Positions 16,711-24,754 of a stretch of 37,659 bases of DNA are shown one piece after another. Source of the stretch: Candidatus Altimarinota bacterium. GTDB taxonomy: Bacteria > Cyanobacteriota > Cyanobacteriia > Cyanobacteriales > Microcystaceae. The position numbers and the translations under genes are program-made. Where the stretch lies: assembly GCA_012031035.1 (NCBI GenBank), contig JAAUUT010000046.1, positions 1 to 37,659 of the forward strand, in the 5' to 3' direction. Under the pieces are notes generated by a model. The model saw only the letters and a program-made list of their open reading frames with translations. It made no database searches and was not told the DNA's origin. How positions within the stretch are numbered: position 1 is the first letter of the stretch; each line of letters starts with the position of its first letter.

Positions 16711-17199
16711 TTAGCTCAGAGCGTTGATTGCATAGTCGATGTAAGAATTCGCTTCGACTGCTGCATCGCCACTTAGACCGTGGTTGCCCTTGATGTACTT
16801 GAGAGCTTCAACGTACCAGCTAGGAGATAATTCAAAGGTGCTGTTGATTTCAGCAAGACCAGCAACGAGATATTCATCCATTGGACCGGTTCCGCCAGCT
16901 ACACAGCAGTAGGTAACCATGCGTAGGTAGTAGCCGATGTCACGAGCGCACTTATCTTTACCGCGTTGGTCAGCAGCGTAGTTAGCTCCCTGCATTTGAG
17001 TGGTGTAGGGGAACTTTTGATAAACTGCGTTTGCTGCACCGTTGATTAAGCTTTGAGAATTAGAAGTTAATGCTTTGGCAGCTTCTAATCCAGATTTAGC
17101 TTGACGCAAGCGGCCAAAAGCGACTTGCATTTCGGTGCTGCTCAGAAAGCGACCTTGAGAATCAGCAGACGCTACAGCTTCGGTCAAAGGGGTTTTCAT
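16711..17199 (-). CDS. cpcA: C-phycocyanin alpha subunit
   Basis: This 162-residue globin-like antenna protein has a chromophore site [11 protein letters not shown] with the phycocyanobilin-binding Cys near position 84. It opens [20 protein letters not shown], the normal N-terminus, and ends [11 protein letters not shown]. It pairs with CpcB to form the phycocyanin trimers and hexamers of the rods, harvesting light on the thylakoid surface. It is 71 nt downstream of cpcB and co-transcribed. The single Cys is modified by CpcE/F. Confidence 0.99.
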   Translation of the reverse strand: MKTPLTEAVASADSQGRFLSSTEMQVAFGRLRQAKSGLEAAKALTSNSQSLINGAANAVYQKFPYTTQMQGANYAADQRGKDKCARDIGYYLRMVTYCCVAGGTGPMDEYLVAGLAEINSTFELSPSWYVEALKYIKGNHGLSGDAAVEANSYIDYAINALS

Positions 17200-17270
17200 A
17201 GTTTTGGTATCTCCCGATTGTTTTACAAAATTTTCCTAGAAATCGATCTTGAAAAGATTAAAGACTGTTA

Positions 17271-17789
17271 TTAAGCAACAGCCGCAGCCGCTTGATCGAA
17301 GTAGCTGGAGATTTCAGACATTAAAGCGCTGCAATCGCCTTGGGTAACGCCGTTACGGTCGTTAGCGAGCGCAATAGCAGCATCTTTCATTTTTTGAACG
17401 CCAGCAGCAACTGAAGCGCCGGGAACGCCTAATGCGACGTAGGTTTCGCGCAGACCGTTCAAGCAGCGATCGTTGAGAACGCTAGCATCGCCTGTGAAGG
17501 TAGCGTAGGTAACATAGCGCAAAATGATTTCCATGTCGCGCAAGCAAGCCGCCATACGACGGTTGGTGTAAGCGTTACCTCCGGGAGCGATCAATTGAGG
17601 CTGCTCTGAGAACAAAGCGCGAGCAGCATTAGCAACGATAGCCGAAGCGTTGCCAGTGATCCGGTTGACTGAATCTAGACGCTTGTTGCCATCTGCAACC
17701 ATTTTGTTGAGAGCATCGATCTGAGCGGTAGAAACAAAGTCGCCGCGTGCGTCAGCTTGGGATACAACCCTGGTAAATGCGTCAAACAT
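17271..17789 (-). CDS. cpcB: C-phycocyanin beta subunit
   Basis: This 172-residue protein binds two bilins, at Cys82 ([10 protein letters not shown]) and at Cys153 ([12 protein letters not shown]). The Asn of AYTNRRM matches the conserved methylated Asn72. It opens [16 protein letters not shown]. It is the first gene of the operon, with AGGAGAT nine bases before the ATG. Together with CpcA it makes up the bulk of rod protein, so high expression is expected. A 369-nt leader separates it from cpcL on the same strand. Confidence 0.99.
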   Translation of the reverse strand: MFDAFTRVVSQADARGDFVSTAQIDALNKMVADGNKRLDSVNRITGNASAIVANAARALFSEQPQLIAPGGNAYTNRRMAACLRDMEIILRYVTYATFTGDASVLNDRCLNGLRETYVALGVPGASVAAGVQKMKDAAIALANDRNGVTQGDCSALMSEISSYFDQAAAAVA

Positions 17790-18158
17790 TGGATAGATCT
17801 CCTACTTTTTAGTTAAGTTGAGCTTTGCGTTACAAAACGGAATCTCAATTGAAGTTTTTCAAGTAGCCTAAGCTACTTTATTTCGAGTTCACTAACTAAA
17901 CTTCTCTTGTTTTATCAGTTTCTCAGTTTTCTTTAAAGTTTATTTAAGATTCTGAGAAAACTTTACAATTGAGTAGCGAACCTTATAGGCACGTGTACTC
18001 AGGCATTAGGGTTAACTTTTGCCCGTGTTTTTCACGCCTACAAGTTACTTTTATACAATGCAAGGGAACCTTTGTTTGTTACGTATTGTAAATTTTTTCG
18101 GGGTTTTATAAAATTTCCTCAGATTTGACTAGTTAGAGGTCGATTAAACCCCATGCAG
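17790..18158 (-). promoter_or_regulatory. cpcB upstream leader region
   Basis: This is a 369-nt gap between cpcL and cpcB, AT-rich and without an ORF. It holds two inverted repeats: AAGTAGC/GCTACTT at 17861-17878 (7-bp stem, 4-nt loop) and TTTCTCAG/CTGAGAAA at 17919-17959 (8 bp, 25-nt loop). A TATAAA-like box on the minus strand near 18055 is a weak promoter candidate. A long untranslated leader with hairpins is usual for cpc operons. I cannot fix the start of transcription. Confidence 0.5.
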
Positions 18159-18881
18159 CTAAGGTAGAGCAATTGCGATGAGTCCGACAAAGGTAGCGCC
18201 AAAAATAACGATTCCCTTGCCAAGCATCCGTGCTGCTGCTGGATAGGGCGGTTTCTGCCAATCCCAACGGTACATCCCTTGGGGTTTAGCTTGGAAATAG
18301 CCCAAGGATTCTAGTTGCTGGCGATAATCTTCTCCATAACGAGGCATCCGTGCAAACGGCAACTCTCCTTGGATCTGCTGGGGTAAAATCCGCCGTCGTT
18401 GATAGGGAACGGTATCGTAGCCAAAATTACTAAGATACTCGTCACTATCAAGCAGTTCATTGATAAACCCTTGCAATCCTTTGGTCGCGAGAACGATAGA
18501 CCAAGCGATTTTTTCGCGATCGCCATATACATCGCGTCCTAGCAGCCTTTGAACGCACATCTGTGCGAACCGATAGTTATTATTCGGCTCGTAATTGCGC
18601 CATCGAAAAGTATCGGAAAGCGCCAAAGCACGAATGAAATCTCGAACGGTAATTTGACCAAATTTTAGTTGAGATTCCAGGGCTTTTTGACGATTGCTAG
18701 CAAGCAGTTGTTGTTCGTTAAATACTTGCCGATAAGCAGCTTTGATTAACTCGTCAATCTCCCCTCCCGACAGTAAATTCTCTGTCGTATAAATTGTAGG
18801 CTGTTCGTCTCCTGGAACTTCAAAACCAGCAACTCGCTGATTAGAAGAAGACGGGGCATAATTCAGTAACGGAATCGTCAT
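18159..18881 (-). CDS. cpcL: Membrane-anchored phycobilisome linker CpcL (CpcG2-type)
   Basis: This 240-residue linker has one PBS_linker_poly domain (about residues 25-190: [60 protein letters not shown]). The C-terminus is hydrophobic ([17 protein letters not shown]), which ordinary CpcG1 rod-core linkers lack. In CpcL/CpcG2 this segment anchors core-less phycocyanin rods to the thylakoid membrane, passing energy to photosystem I, in some species with NDH-1. I place the start at ATG 18881 with GGAG upstream; a TTG three bases earlier is less likely. It lies just upstream of cpcBA on the same strand. Confidence 0.88.
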   Translation of the reverse strand: MTIPLLNYAPSSSNQRVAGFEVPGDEQPTIYTTENLLSGGEIDELIKAAYRQVFNEQQLLASNRQKALESQLKFGQITVRDFIRALALSDTFRWRNYEPNNNYRFAQMCVQRLLGRDVYGDREKIAWSIVLATKGLQGFINELLDSDEYLSNFGYDTVPYQRRRILPQQIQGELPFARMPRYGEDYRQQLESLGYFQAKPQGMYRWDWQKPPYPAAARMLGKGIVIFGATFVGLIAIALP

Positions 18882-19023
18882 CAACTAATCTCCATTAAGT
18901 ATTGAGCCAATAAAATTGAGTAATTCTACTTACCAATTCCTAATAAACGAGACTAACGAACGATGTTAAATAACGGGTTGTTCTGTAAAAAAGCTAAAAA
19001 ATACGTAATATTTTGTTAGAAAC

Positions 19024-19515
19024 TCAGCACGCATTCTCAGTTTGTTCGCAGGCTCCAATACTGACCCAGTTACTAGAACCATCTTCCCAAAACTCTTTTT
19101 TCCAAATCGGGGCATTGTGTTTGAGAGTATCAATAGCATATTGACAAGCTTCAAAGGCTTCTGCACGATGGGGACAACCAACCGCTACTAAAACGCTAAT
19201 TTCTCCAACTTCTAGCTTGCCGATGCGATGGTGAATGATGACGTGATTGACATCCATCCAGCGCTGGCGAATCTCGGCAGCAATTTGATGAAAGATGTTC
19301 AGTGCCATTGGTTCGTAAGCTTGATATTCGAGGTAAAGAACGGGTTTTCCCTCGGTTTGCTGGCGAACCGTACCGCTCATCATTACAATTGCGCCATTCG
19401 CAGGGGAGTCGGCGAGACTGTAAACTTCTTCGAGAGATAAGGGAGCGAAACTAATTCGGAAGTTATCAGAATTGCTTTGTGTTGTCGTATTGGGAAGGGG
19501 AGTTACGCCAATCAT
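19024..19515 (-). CDS. moaE: Molybdopterin synthase catalytic subunit MoaE
   Basis: This 163-residue protein is the large subunit of molybdopterin synthase, which with MoaD inserts two sulfurs into cyclic pyranopterin monophosphate. Conserved segments are seen: HHRIGKLEVGEISVLVAVGCPHR, AFEACQYAIDTLKHNAPIWKKEFW, with catalytic lysines in the KKE motif. The N-terminal 30 residues are a little longer than usual, and the C-terminus ends in a Cys-containing tail. Neither moaD nor other cofactor genes lie nearby. It sits between cpcL and pfkA on the same strand. Confidence 0.93.
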   Translation of the reverse strand: MIGVTPLPNTTTQSNSDNFRISFAPLSLEEVYSLADSPANGAIVMMSGTVRQQTEGKPVLYLEYQAYEPMALNIFHQIAAEIRQRWMDVNHVIIHHRIGKLEVGEISVLVAVGCPHRAEAFEACQYAIDTLKHNAPIWKKEFWEDGSSNWVSIGACEQTENAC

Positions 19516-19652
19516 TAGAGTTTAGATTGTGGATTAACTTGTTTATATTTTGGCGTAAGTAAGAGCGCGATCGCGTTTAGCTAGTAATAGCACGTCCGGG
19601 CTATTTTGCTAGGTAAAGCGATCGCGAAACCCAACACTTATAGCTGCTTGGT

Positions 19653-19705
19653 TAGGTTATGCCAGAAGGCAGGCTAGCGCTAACTTTACCTCAACCCAAC
19701 CTACC
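19653..19705 (-). repeat. Dispersed repeat (GTAGGTTGGGTTGAGG... type), copy 1
   Basis: On the minus strand this reads GTAGGTTGGGTTGAGG, then GCTAGCCTGCCTTCTGGCATAA. It is closely similar to 25161-25215, with a shorter relative at 31550-31580. It lies in the moaE-pfkA spacer, with no coding capacity. It belongs to the small interspersed elements common in cyanobacteria. Confidence 0.75.
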
Positions 19706-19738
19706 AAGTCTAATCCCCATTCACCATAGTATTTAAAT

Positions 19739-20821
19739 TTAATCGCCCAAACAAATTCCCAACCCCCTTGCTGTTTTTACCAAAGTATCTTCAGGATCGA
19801 CGGCTCTATAATTTTGAATAGCTTCTGCGATCGCGACACTTTTCACTTGTCGTTGTTGCCAGGTTACAATGCTATCGTATTTGCCCTCTGCGATGAGTTC
19901 GACAGCGGCAACGCCAAAGGCAGACGCTAAAATGCGATCCAGGGGGGACGGAATGCCGCCTCGTTGGGTATGTCCTAACACCGTGACTCTTGTTTCCGCG
20001 CCAGTTCCTTTGGCAATGCAATCGGCAAGATACTGACTGATTCCTCCCAAACGACATTCGCCAAATTGCTCGGTTTTCTTGATGGTTTCGCCAGCTTCGG
20101 TACAAACTGCCTCGGAAACGACGACAATAGAGTAATTGAATCCTTGTGCTTGGCGTTTTTTGATGTGAAAGCAGACATTCTCTATTTTAGAGGAAATTTC
20201 TGGGATGAGAATGATGTGAGCGCCGCCTGCAATGCCTGCGTTAAGGGCAATATGTCCGGCATCGCGCCCCATGACTTCTACAATCATGACGCGATTGTGA
20301 CTGGCTGCGGTAAAGTGGAGGCGATCGATCGCTTCGGTAGCAATATTCACAGCAGTATCAAAACCAATCGATCGCTCTGTAATACCAACATCATTATCAA
20401 TAGTTTTGGGAATGCCAACTAAGTTAATTCCTCCCTCTTGGGCGATTTTGCGCAGAATCGCCAAGCTTCCGTCGCCACCGATGCCAATGAGCGCGTCTAA
20501 GTCTAGCAGGTGATATCCTTCGATAATATCTTGAGAGCGATCGCGCAGGCTTCCATCAGGCATGGGAAAAGCAAAGGGATTGCCTTTATTTGTCGTTCCT
20601 AATATCGTTCCTCCCATCATCAATAAGGAATCGACTTTATTAGGTTCTAAGCGCATTACTTGTGGGGGACGGTTCATCAATCCCTGAGTTGCTTTACAAA
20701 TTCCCAGGACTTCCCAACCATGAACGTCAACGGCACAATGAGTAACTGCTCTAATAACGGCATTTAACCCAGCGCAATCGCCACCGCTAGTAAGTATTCC
20801 AATTCTTTTTCGCTGACCCAT
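19739..20821 (-). CDS. pfkA: 6-phosphofructokinase
   Basis: This 360-residue glycolytic enzyme phosphorylates fructose 6-phosphate. It has the P-loop-like GILTSGGDCAGLNAVIRA, the substrate motif PKTIDNDVG, the GIGGDGSLAI motif and a catalytic-base region with MGRDAGHIAL. In GGDGS the residue after the Asp is Gly, as in ATP-dependent enzymes, while the PKTIDND Lys is more typical of pyrophosphate enzymes. The mixed pair occurs in many long bacterial PFKs that use ATP, so ATP is likely. It is separated from moaE by 223 nt with a dispersed repeat. Confidence 0.95.
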   Translation of the reverse strand: MGQRKRIGILTSGGDCAGLNAVIRAVTHCAVDVHGWEVLGICKATQGLMNRPPQVMRLEPNKVDSLLMMGGTILGTTNKGNPFAFPMPDGSLRDRSQDIIEGYHLLDLDALIGIGGDGSLAILRKIAQEGGINLVGIPKTIDNDVGITERSIGFDTAVNIATEAIDRLHFTAASHNRVMIVEVMGRDAGHIALNAGIAGGAHIILIPEISSKIENVCFHIKKRQAQGFNYSIVVVSEAVCTEAGETIKKTEQFGECRLGGISQYLADCIAKGTGAETRVTVLGHTQRGGIPSPLDRILASAFGVAAVELIAEGKYDSIVTWQQRQVKSVAIAEAIQNYRAVDPEDTLVKTARGLGICLGD

Positions 20822-21333
20822 AATAATCGCTCGACAATAATAATTTACACAATTATTGTTGGTTATTGGTAGGGCGATCTTGTCAGAGTTAATAAATTCT
20901 CTAGAAATTTCCGAAAAATTAGTTTAAATACATGAAGTATGTACCTATTAGCAATAGCTAAATAATTCGTAATTTGTAATTCGTAATTTAAAGAGGTAAT
21001 ACATGAATGCAAGTTTAAGGATACAGGCAGCATGGCGAACCTACGGTTCGTGGACTGCGCAGCCGTCTCATTAATGACTAATTGACGCGAATGCGGCTTG
21101 ACTAGCGATCGCTTATCTGTAGTGTGCAGCATAAATAAATATACGATTCAAAATGTTTATAAATCTTATCTTGTAAGCTTTGTCAATTTTTATTTTCCTT
21201 TTTAAATTCAGCGTTCTCCCCTCACTGCATATTTATGAAATCTTTACACCAAATGGTAGTAAATGATTTTATTTAGTCGTATTATCTGTTTATGCTGAGT
21301 AATTCCAATTTTCAAAATAAGAAGATTTGTTTT
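20822..21333. other. 512-nt spacer without a convincing gene
   Basis: This spacer is AT-rich. It holds a heptameric repeat (20963-20990), a GC-rich hairpin CGAACC-TAC-GGTTCG (21036-21050) followed by CTGCGCAG (21055-21062), and the probable upstream region of the exported-protein gene. A reading frame of 89 codons on the minus strand runs through the repeats and is not believed. Confidence 0.6.
20963..20990 (+). repeat. Heptameric short tandem repeat (TAATTCG/TAATTTG)
   Basis: TAATTCG, TAATTTG, TAATTCG, TAATTTA are four tandem 7-mers in the pfkA upstream spacer. Confidence 0.75.
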
Positions 21334-22278
21334 ATGAACGAAAAAAAGTTTTTCAAAAAGTCTTTATTCTTCTTATTTACGCCTATAGTATCTTGCTCTA
21401 CAGTAGCGATATTACCAGCTAGTGCAGCAAATTTTAGTACCTTTTCGCAAACTTTTTTAGAACTTAATAATTTTAATAAAACTCCTTTAGGGATTGGTTT
21501 AGACGTAGATGAGCGAGTAATTACTCGTGCAGAAACGGGTATTGTACAAACTCAATTTTCTAAGCAAGCATTTTTTGCTAACGATACTTCTCAAGCTGTG
21601 GCTCGTTTAAGTTCTCAAACAACGATATTTGGATCGGCTAGTATTTATCAGGGAAGTGAAGATTATTCAGTCACAACATTCGGAGCGTTTTTTGTTGAAG
21701 CAGGGGAAGATATTCGATTTGATTTTAGTGCTTCTTTAAATCTTATTAATGCAACTGACGATCTACAGTCTAATAGCGTTAGTAGTTTTGGGGATGTTTC
21801 TTGGTTGGTACTCGATAGCGAAAATCGAGTTCTGGATAGGTTTCAGATCTTGAGTAATTTAAATACTAATACGACTGACCGAGGCGAATGGGCAAAGCCC
21901 ACGCTACGCGATCGCGATTTTCTTAAGCTGAACACCACTAATAATAACAATATCGCTTTTACTCCTCTCAAATCGCCAACGTTTCAGTTTGGAGGAGAAG
22001 TTGAATTTACTAATGCAGCCTATGTTGGCTCGTACCAACGGTATTTCGAGACAGATACTCTAATCTCTATAGTTGCAGTCACTAAATCCTGTAACTATAG
22101 CTCTAATGTTGTAGGTGTTTGTGCGAGAGTTTCCGAACCTTCAAACAAGTTTGCTTTATTATTTGGTGCGCTCTGTATAAGTTTTTTCCCCGGCGTTATG
22201 AAGCAAATAGTTCAATTCACTAGAGAGCCACTCATCAAACAGCTTGTTAAAAATGTCTTGGGAAACTTCGGGCGTTAG
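21334..22278 (+). CDS. Exported protein with a degenerate PEP-CTERM-like C-terminus
   Basis: The N-terminus has a basic start, a hydrophobic core and a cleavage site ILPASA-A, a clear Sec signal peptide. I prefer the second ATG (21334, MNEKKFFKK) over 21292, giving 314 residues. The mature part is a beta-rich Ser/Asn-rich protein of unknown function. Near the end VSEPSNKFALLFGALCISFF resembles the PEP-CTERM sorting signal (EP motif, hydrophobic helix), but basic residues are few and 20 extra residues follow. Those residues are encoded in the last 120 nt, which overlap the 3' end of the isomerase gene on the other strand. A repeat-like WAKPTLRDR insertion lies around residue 190. Confidence 0.7.
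   Translation: MNEKKFFKKSLFFLFTPIVSCSTVAILPASAANFSTFSQTFLELNNFNKTPLGIGLDVDERVITRAETGIVQTQFSKQAFFANDTSQAVARLSSQTTIFGSASIYQGSEDYSVTTFGAFFVEAGEDIRFDFSASLNLINATDDLQSNSVSSFGDVSWLVLDSENRVLDRFQILSNLNTNTTDRGEWAKPTLRDRDFLKLNTTNNNNIAFTPLKSPTFQFGGEVEFTNAAYVGSYQRYFETDTLISIVAVTKSCNYSSNVVGVCARVSEPSNKFALLFGALCISFFPGVMKQIVQFTREPLIKQLVKNVLGNFGR
21890..21916 (+). repeat. Short GC-rich repeat inserted in frame in the exported-protein gene
   Basis: GGGCAAAGCCC (4-bp hairpin) is followed by ACGCTACGCGATCGCG, in an otherwise AT-rich gene. It translates as WAKPTLRDR. This hairpin-plus-HIP1 element is a common interspersed repeat in cyanobacteria. Confidence 0.6.
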
Positions 22279-23020
22279 TTGCGGTGCAATGAATTCTTCA
22301 ACCATAAGAATATGGTAGCCTTGCTCGGTTTGGAAGGGGTTAACGATTTCTCTAGGTCGAGCGTTAAAAATAACGGTTGCTATGTCTGGTTTAATGCTGC
22401 TGCGATTAATTTTACCTTCAAAGCCACAATTTTTGTCTGCGTTTTTCGTCGATATCATAGAGGTGAGCGGCTTGATAAAAACTCATCTCTTCTTCTTCTA
22501 TTTGATAAAAGATTTCCCAGGCTAACTTCTCGTAAGGAACGACGATTTGATAAAGCAAAATTTGCTCGAAATAAAGCTTATTTTCTGCAAAAAACTTTTC
22601 AACTTCTTTGCCAAAGAGAGCGTGAGATAATTTTTTTGCTAATAAGCGATCGCGAATTCCTGCTTCCCATTCTTCGGGAGCAATCATTTCATCAGCTAAC
22701 CAAGCAACTGTGTCGATAGCTTTTTCTAATTTTCTTTCGCGGCGTTGGCGGTCGGCTTCAGCTTGAATTTCTTCATCTGTCACCGTTATATTTCTTTCTC
22801 GTGCAGCGCGATCGATAATTTTTTGAAAGAGAATCTTTTGACAAATTTGCTTTAGCTGTATGTTCTTTCTCAGAAAATTTTCAATTTCTATCGGTTCAAG
22901 GCGCACTTCTCCAATAACTATCATAAGACCTGCATTATCCTTGAAGTCAATGTTAGTATTATATGACAGATTTCTTAATGGTAAAGACTTTGAAGAAACC
23001 CGATCGCGAATAGTATCCAT
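22159..23020 (-). pseudogene. PpiC/SurA-type peptidyl-prolyl isomerase, interrupted by a 1-nt frameshift
   Basis: The first part (to 22418) is helical SurA-like (FLRKNIQLKQICQKILFQKII, then a helical stretch to SFYQAAHLYDIDEKRR). The second part (from about 22430) is the parvulin domain (CGFEGKINRS...PREIVNPFQTEQGYHILMVEEF). The two lie in different frames, joined at the A5/T2 stretch on the transcribed strand (22428-22434); one base too many breaks the gene. With it removed the protein is near 286 residues, the size of cyanobacterial proteins that accompany peptide-export genes. ATG 23020 is preferred; 22924 is possible. It lies downstream of five precursor-like peptides and may help their folding or export, which is inference. 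Confidence 0.7.
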
Positions 23021-23097
23021 GACTAACAATTAAAGCAATTAAGTTTGATAAAAACAAAAGTTAAAAACTTTTAATTCTTGAAAAAATGGCAAATAGG

Positions 23098-23125
23098 GAG
23101 ATATCTTTAATCTATAAGATATCTC
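23098..23125 (-). promoter_or_regulatory. 10-bp perfect inverted repeat between peptide E and the isomerase
   Basis: GAGATATCTT (23098-23107) and AAGATATCTC (23116-23125) enclose an 8-nt loop. It lies in the 204-nt gap before the isomerase start. It may be an operator or a weak transcription end for the peptide genes. A T-run lies about 11 nt beyond it on the minus strand. Confidence 0.45.
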
Positions 23126-23224
23126 ACAAAATGAAGTTCGAGCTTTTAAGTTTTTTTTCCAATGGTATGAGTAGGCAAACTCAATTTCGATTTGTTCTGC
23201 GCCTACCTACTCCCCACTAGCTTT

Positions 23225-23443
23225 CTATTTAGGAGAAGAGATGATAACTGGGCCGATAGCTAATGCCCAAGCTGAAATGTTGCCAACAGACCAACCTGAG
23301 ATACCATCATCATCGAAATCAAAATCAAAGTTAATATCCCAATCCCAAAGTCCTCTAGTTGAGTCGTCACCCCCTCTAACTTGCTCTGAGTTTGGTAATT
23401 CTGTTTGACAAAAGTCTAGATCGTGGATTGCTAATTTACTCAT
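23225..23443 (-). CDS. Precursor-like peptide E (double-glycine leader, acidic/aromatic core)
   Basis: This 72-residue peptide starts at ATG 23443, eight bases after AAGGAGA; an upstream extension to 23497 lacks such a site. The leader MSKLAIHDLDFCQTELPNSE keeps the I-x-DLD core of the others and ends QVRGG at residues 24-25. The 47-residue remainder contains LWDWDINFDFDFDDDG, alternating Asp with Trp/Phe, then a hydrophobic end ALAIGPVIISS. It has four Trp and no Cys in the core. The pattern suggests a secreted, possibly metal-binding or modified peptide. It is the last of five, 50 nt after peptide D. Confidence 0.65.
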   Translation of the reverse strand: MSKLAIHDLDFCQTELPNSEQVRGGDDSTRGLWDWDINFDFDFDDDGISGWSVGNISAWALAIGPVIISSPK

Positions 23444-23493
23444 TCTATTTCTCCTTAGCGCTTGAGCAGGATTTTGACTGCCTTTTAAACAGA

Positions 23494-23733
23494 TCAAAAA
23501 ACATTTCTGACAACAACATTTGATGCTACATTGAGCAGAGCAAGTTTACCCGCCTTAACATCTCCCGCAAAGAGCATCTCTAAAGCAGGAGGCGCAGAAG
23601 AAGCTACGACGAGCGATTGAAGGTTTATTTTGGGGAGTACTATTGTAATTCCCGTACCTCCTAGAAGGTTGGGAATGTCAGCATCTGGTTTTTCGGCGAG
23701 CGATTCGAGATGATCGAGATCGTGAATAATCAT
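23494..23733 (-). CDS. Precursor-like peptide D (double-glycine leader)
   Basis: This 79-residue peptide has the leader MIIHDLDHLESLAEKPDADI followed by PNLLGG (Gly25-Gly26) and a hydrophobic core (TGITIVLPKINLQSLVV, ALEMLFAGDVKAGKLALLN). The AAGGAGATA site sits just before ATG. No family is known to me. The leader closely resembles that of peptide C (DLDHLE in both), while the cores are unrelated. It is 49 nt after peptide C and probably in the same transcript. Confidence 0.65.
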   Translation of the reverse strand: MIIHDLDHLESLAEKPDADIPNLLGGTGITIVLPKINLQSLVVASSAPPALEMLFAGDVKAGKLALLNVASNVVVRNVF

Positions 23734-23782
23734 GGCTATCTCCTTGCTTATCGAGGGTCGTATCCTCCTTTATCGTTAATAA

Positions 23783-24052
23783 TTATTTAAATGCTGATGG
23801 GGGAATACCAATTGCGATCGCGGTATAATTCATATCGAAACCAACACTCGAATTATTTGGACTCGAAGCGGTTAAAATCTTCGGCCCACCAGCAGCAAAA
23901 GCACCGAAAGTTCCAGTAGCAAGCGACTTAATATTAATAGCAGAAACGGCTCTACCAAGGATCTCATTGATATCTATTCCAAGCCCTTCTCCTCCTTGAA
24001 TTTCACTAATTTCAGCAACGATTTCTAAATGATCTAAATCGATAATATTCAT
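23783..24052 (-). CDS. Precursor-like peptide C (double-glycine leader)
   Basis: This 89-residue peptide has the leader MNIIDLDHLEIVAEISEIQ ending in GG (residues 20-21). The core is small-residue-rich (SLATGTFGAFAAGG, TASSPNNSSVGF), with some Ser/Thr that could be modified. The ATG follows AGGAGAG by eight bases. About 42 nt upstream lies the likely start of transcription of a promoter that carries the shared palindrome, so this gene probably begins its own unit with D and E. Confidence 0.68.
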   Translation of the reverse strand: MNIIDLDHLEIVAEISEIQGGEGLGIDINEILGRAVSAINIKSLATGTFGAFAAGGPKILTASSPNNSSVGFDMNYTAIAIGIPPSAFK

Positions 24053-24100
24053 AGGTTTGCTCTCCTAGTTTTTGAATTATTTTTTGAACTTATTGAGTCT

Positions 24101-24141
24101 ATATTAGTCAGAAAAGAAGGGAGGAAGTTGCCAGTTTGGCA
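24101..24141 (-). promoter_or_regulatory. Promoter with shared palindrome, upstream of peptide C
   Basis: On the minus strand the palindrome TGCCAAACTGGCA (24141-24129) is followed after exactly 22 nt by the -10-like TAATAT (24106-24101). Start of transcription would be near 24094. The same palindrome and 22-nt spacing occur upstream of peptide A and of the glycosyltransferase gene. Confidence 0.65.
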
Positions 24142-24262
24142 TTGTTTTTTGATTACTTAAAAACTATTGTAACCTTCCTACTCAAGATACAGTGAAAAAT
24201 GAGTAGGATTTTTCCCCCCCATCGCACTAAAAACTTGTTTTTTATAGACAAGCTTTATTTGT

Positions 24263-24547
24263 TTAACTTCCTGGCGTTGAGGCAAATGCACTCGTCGTTG
24301 TTGAATAAATGAATTTAACTTGACCTTGAGTATTACCACTAGAGTTTACTTGGGTATCTGTAGTGGCTTTATTGGTTCCATTTGCAGATACGTTAAAGGC
24401 AGTATTGAGTACGCCAACTGTTTCTCCAGTTAACGATTTAAGTTCTTGAAATAAGGAACCAAGTTGCTCGTCAACAGCAGTTCCTCCTACTATCAATCCT
24501 GCCTTTTCCGCTATGCTATCTAAGAAATTTAGATCTGCGATCTTCAT
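24263..24547 (-). CDS. Precursor-like peptide B (double-glycine leader, Ser/Thr-rich core)
   Basis: This 94-residue peptide has the leader MKIADLNFLDSIAEKAGLIV plus GG at 21-22. The core of 72 residues has about 30 % Ser and Thr (NKATTDTQVNSSGNTQG, STTTSAFASTPGS) and no Cys. Such a core fits O-glycosylation, but that is only inference. GAGGATGA precedes the ATG. It lies 207 nt after peptide A, with a large hairpin in the spacer, and has no shared palindrome of its own. Confidence 0.65.
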   Translation of the reverse strand: MKIADLNFLDSIAEKAGLIVGGTAVDEQLGSLFQELKSLTGETVGVLNTAFNVSANGTNKATTDTQVNSSGNTQGQVKFIYSTTTSAFASTPGS

Positions 24548-24625
24548 AGCTAATCATCCTCAAATCCCGATTGAAACAAATAGAAGAAGGAACCGCTAGA
24601 GTATATGAATACGGAGATCTAGCAG

Positions 24626-24674
24626 TTCCCTCCTGGGTGATGTAGGTGTTTTTTTCTCACCTTCCAGGAGGGAA
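24626..24674 (-). promoter_or_regulatory. 11-bp inverted repeat between peptides A and B
   Basis: TTCCCTCCTGG (24626-24636) and CCAGGAGGGAA (24664-24674) form a perfect stem, extended by GTGA/TCAC, around a loop containing a run of seven T (A on the transcribed strand). No U-run follows on either strand, so a classical terminator is unlikely. It may be an attenuator, processing site or mRNA stabiliser between peptides A and B. Confidence 0.6.
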
Positions 24675-24754
24675 GCTTAACAAATACTTTGCGCGCTGAG
24701 TTTTTGTTAGCTTCATTTCCTGTTGGTGTTGTTTTCACCTCATCTTGGGTTGAA

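Noticed and set aside
20863-21132. An 89-codon minus-strand reading frame upstream of pfkA
   Set aside because: It runs through the heptamer repeat and the GC-rich hairpin, has no Shine-Dalgarno and the protein has no recognisable features.
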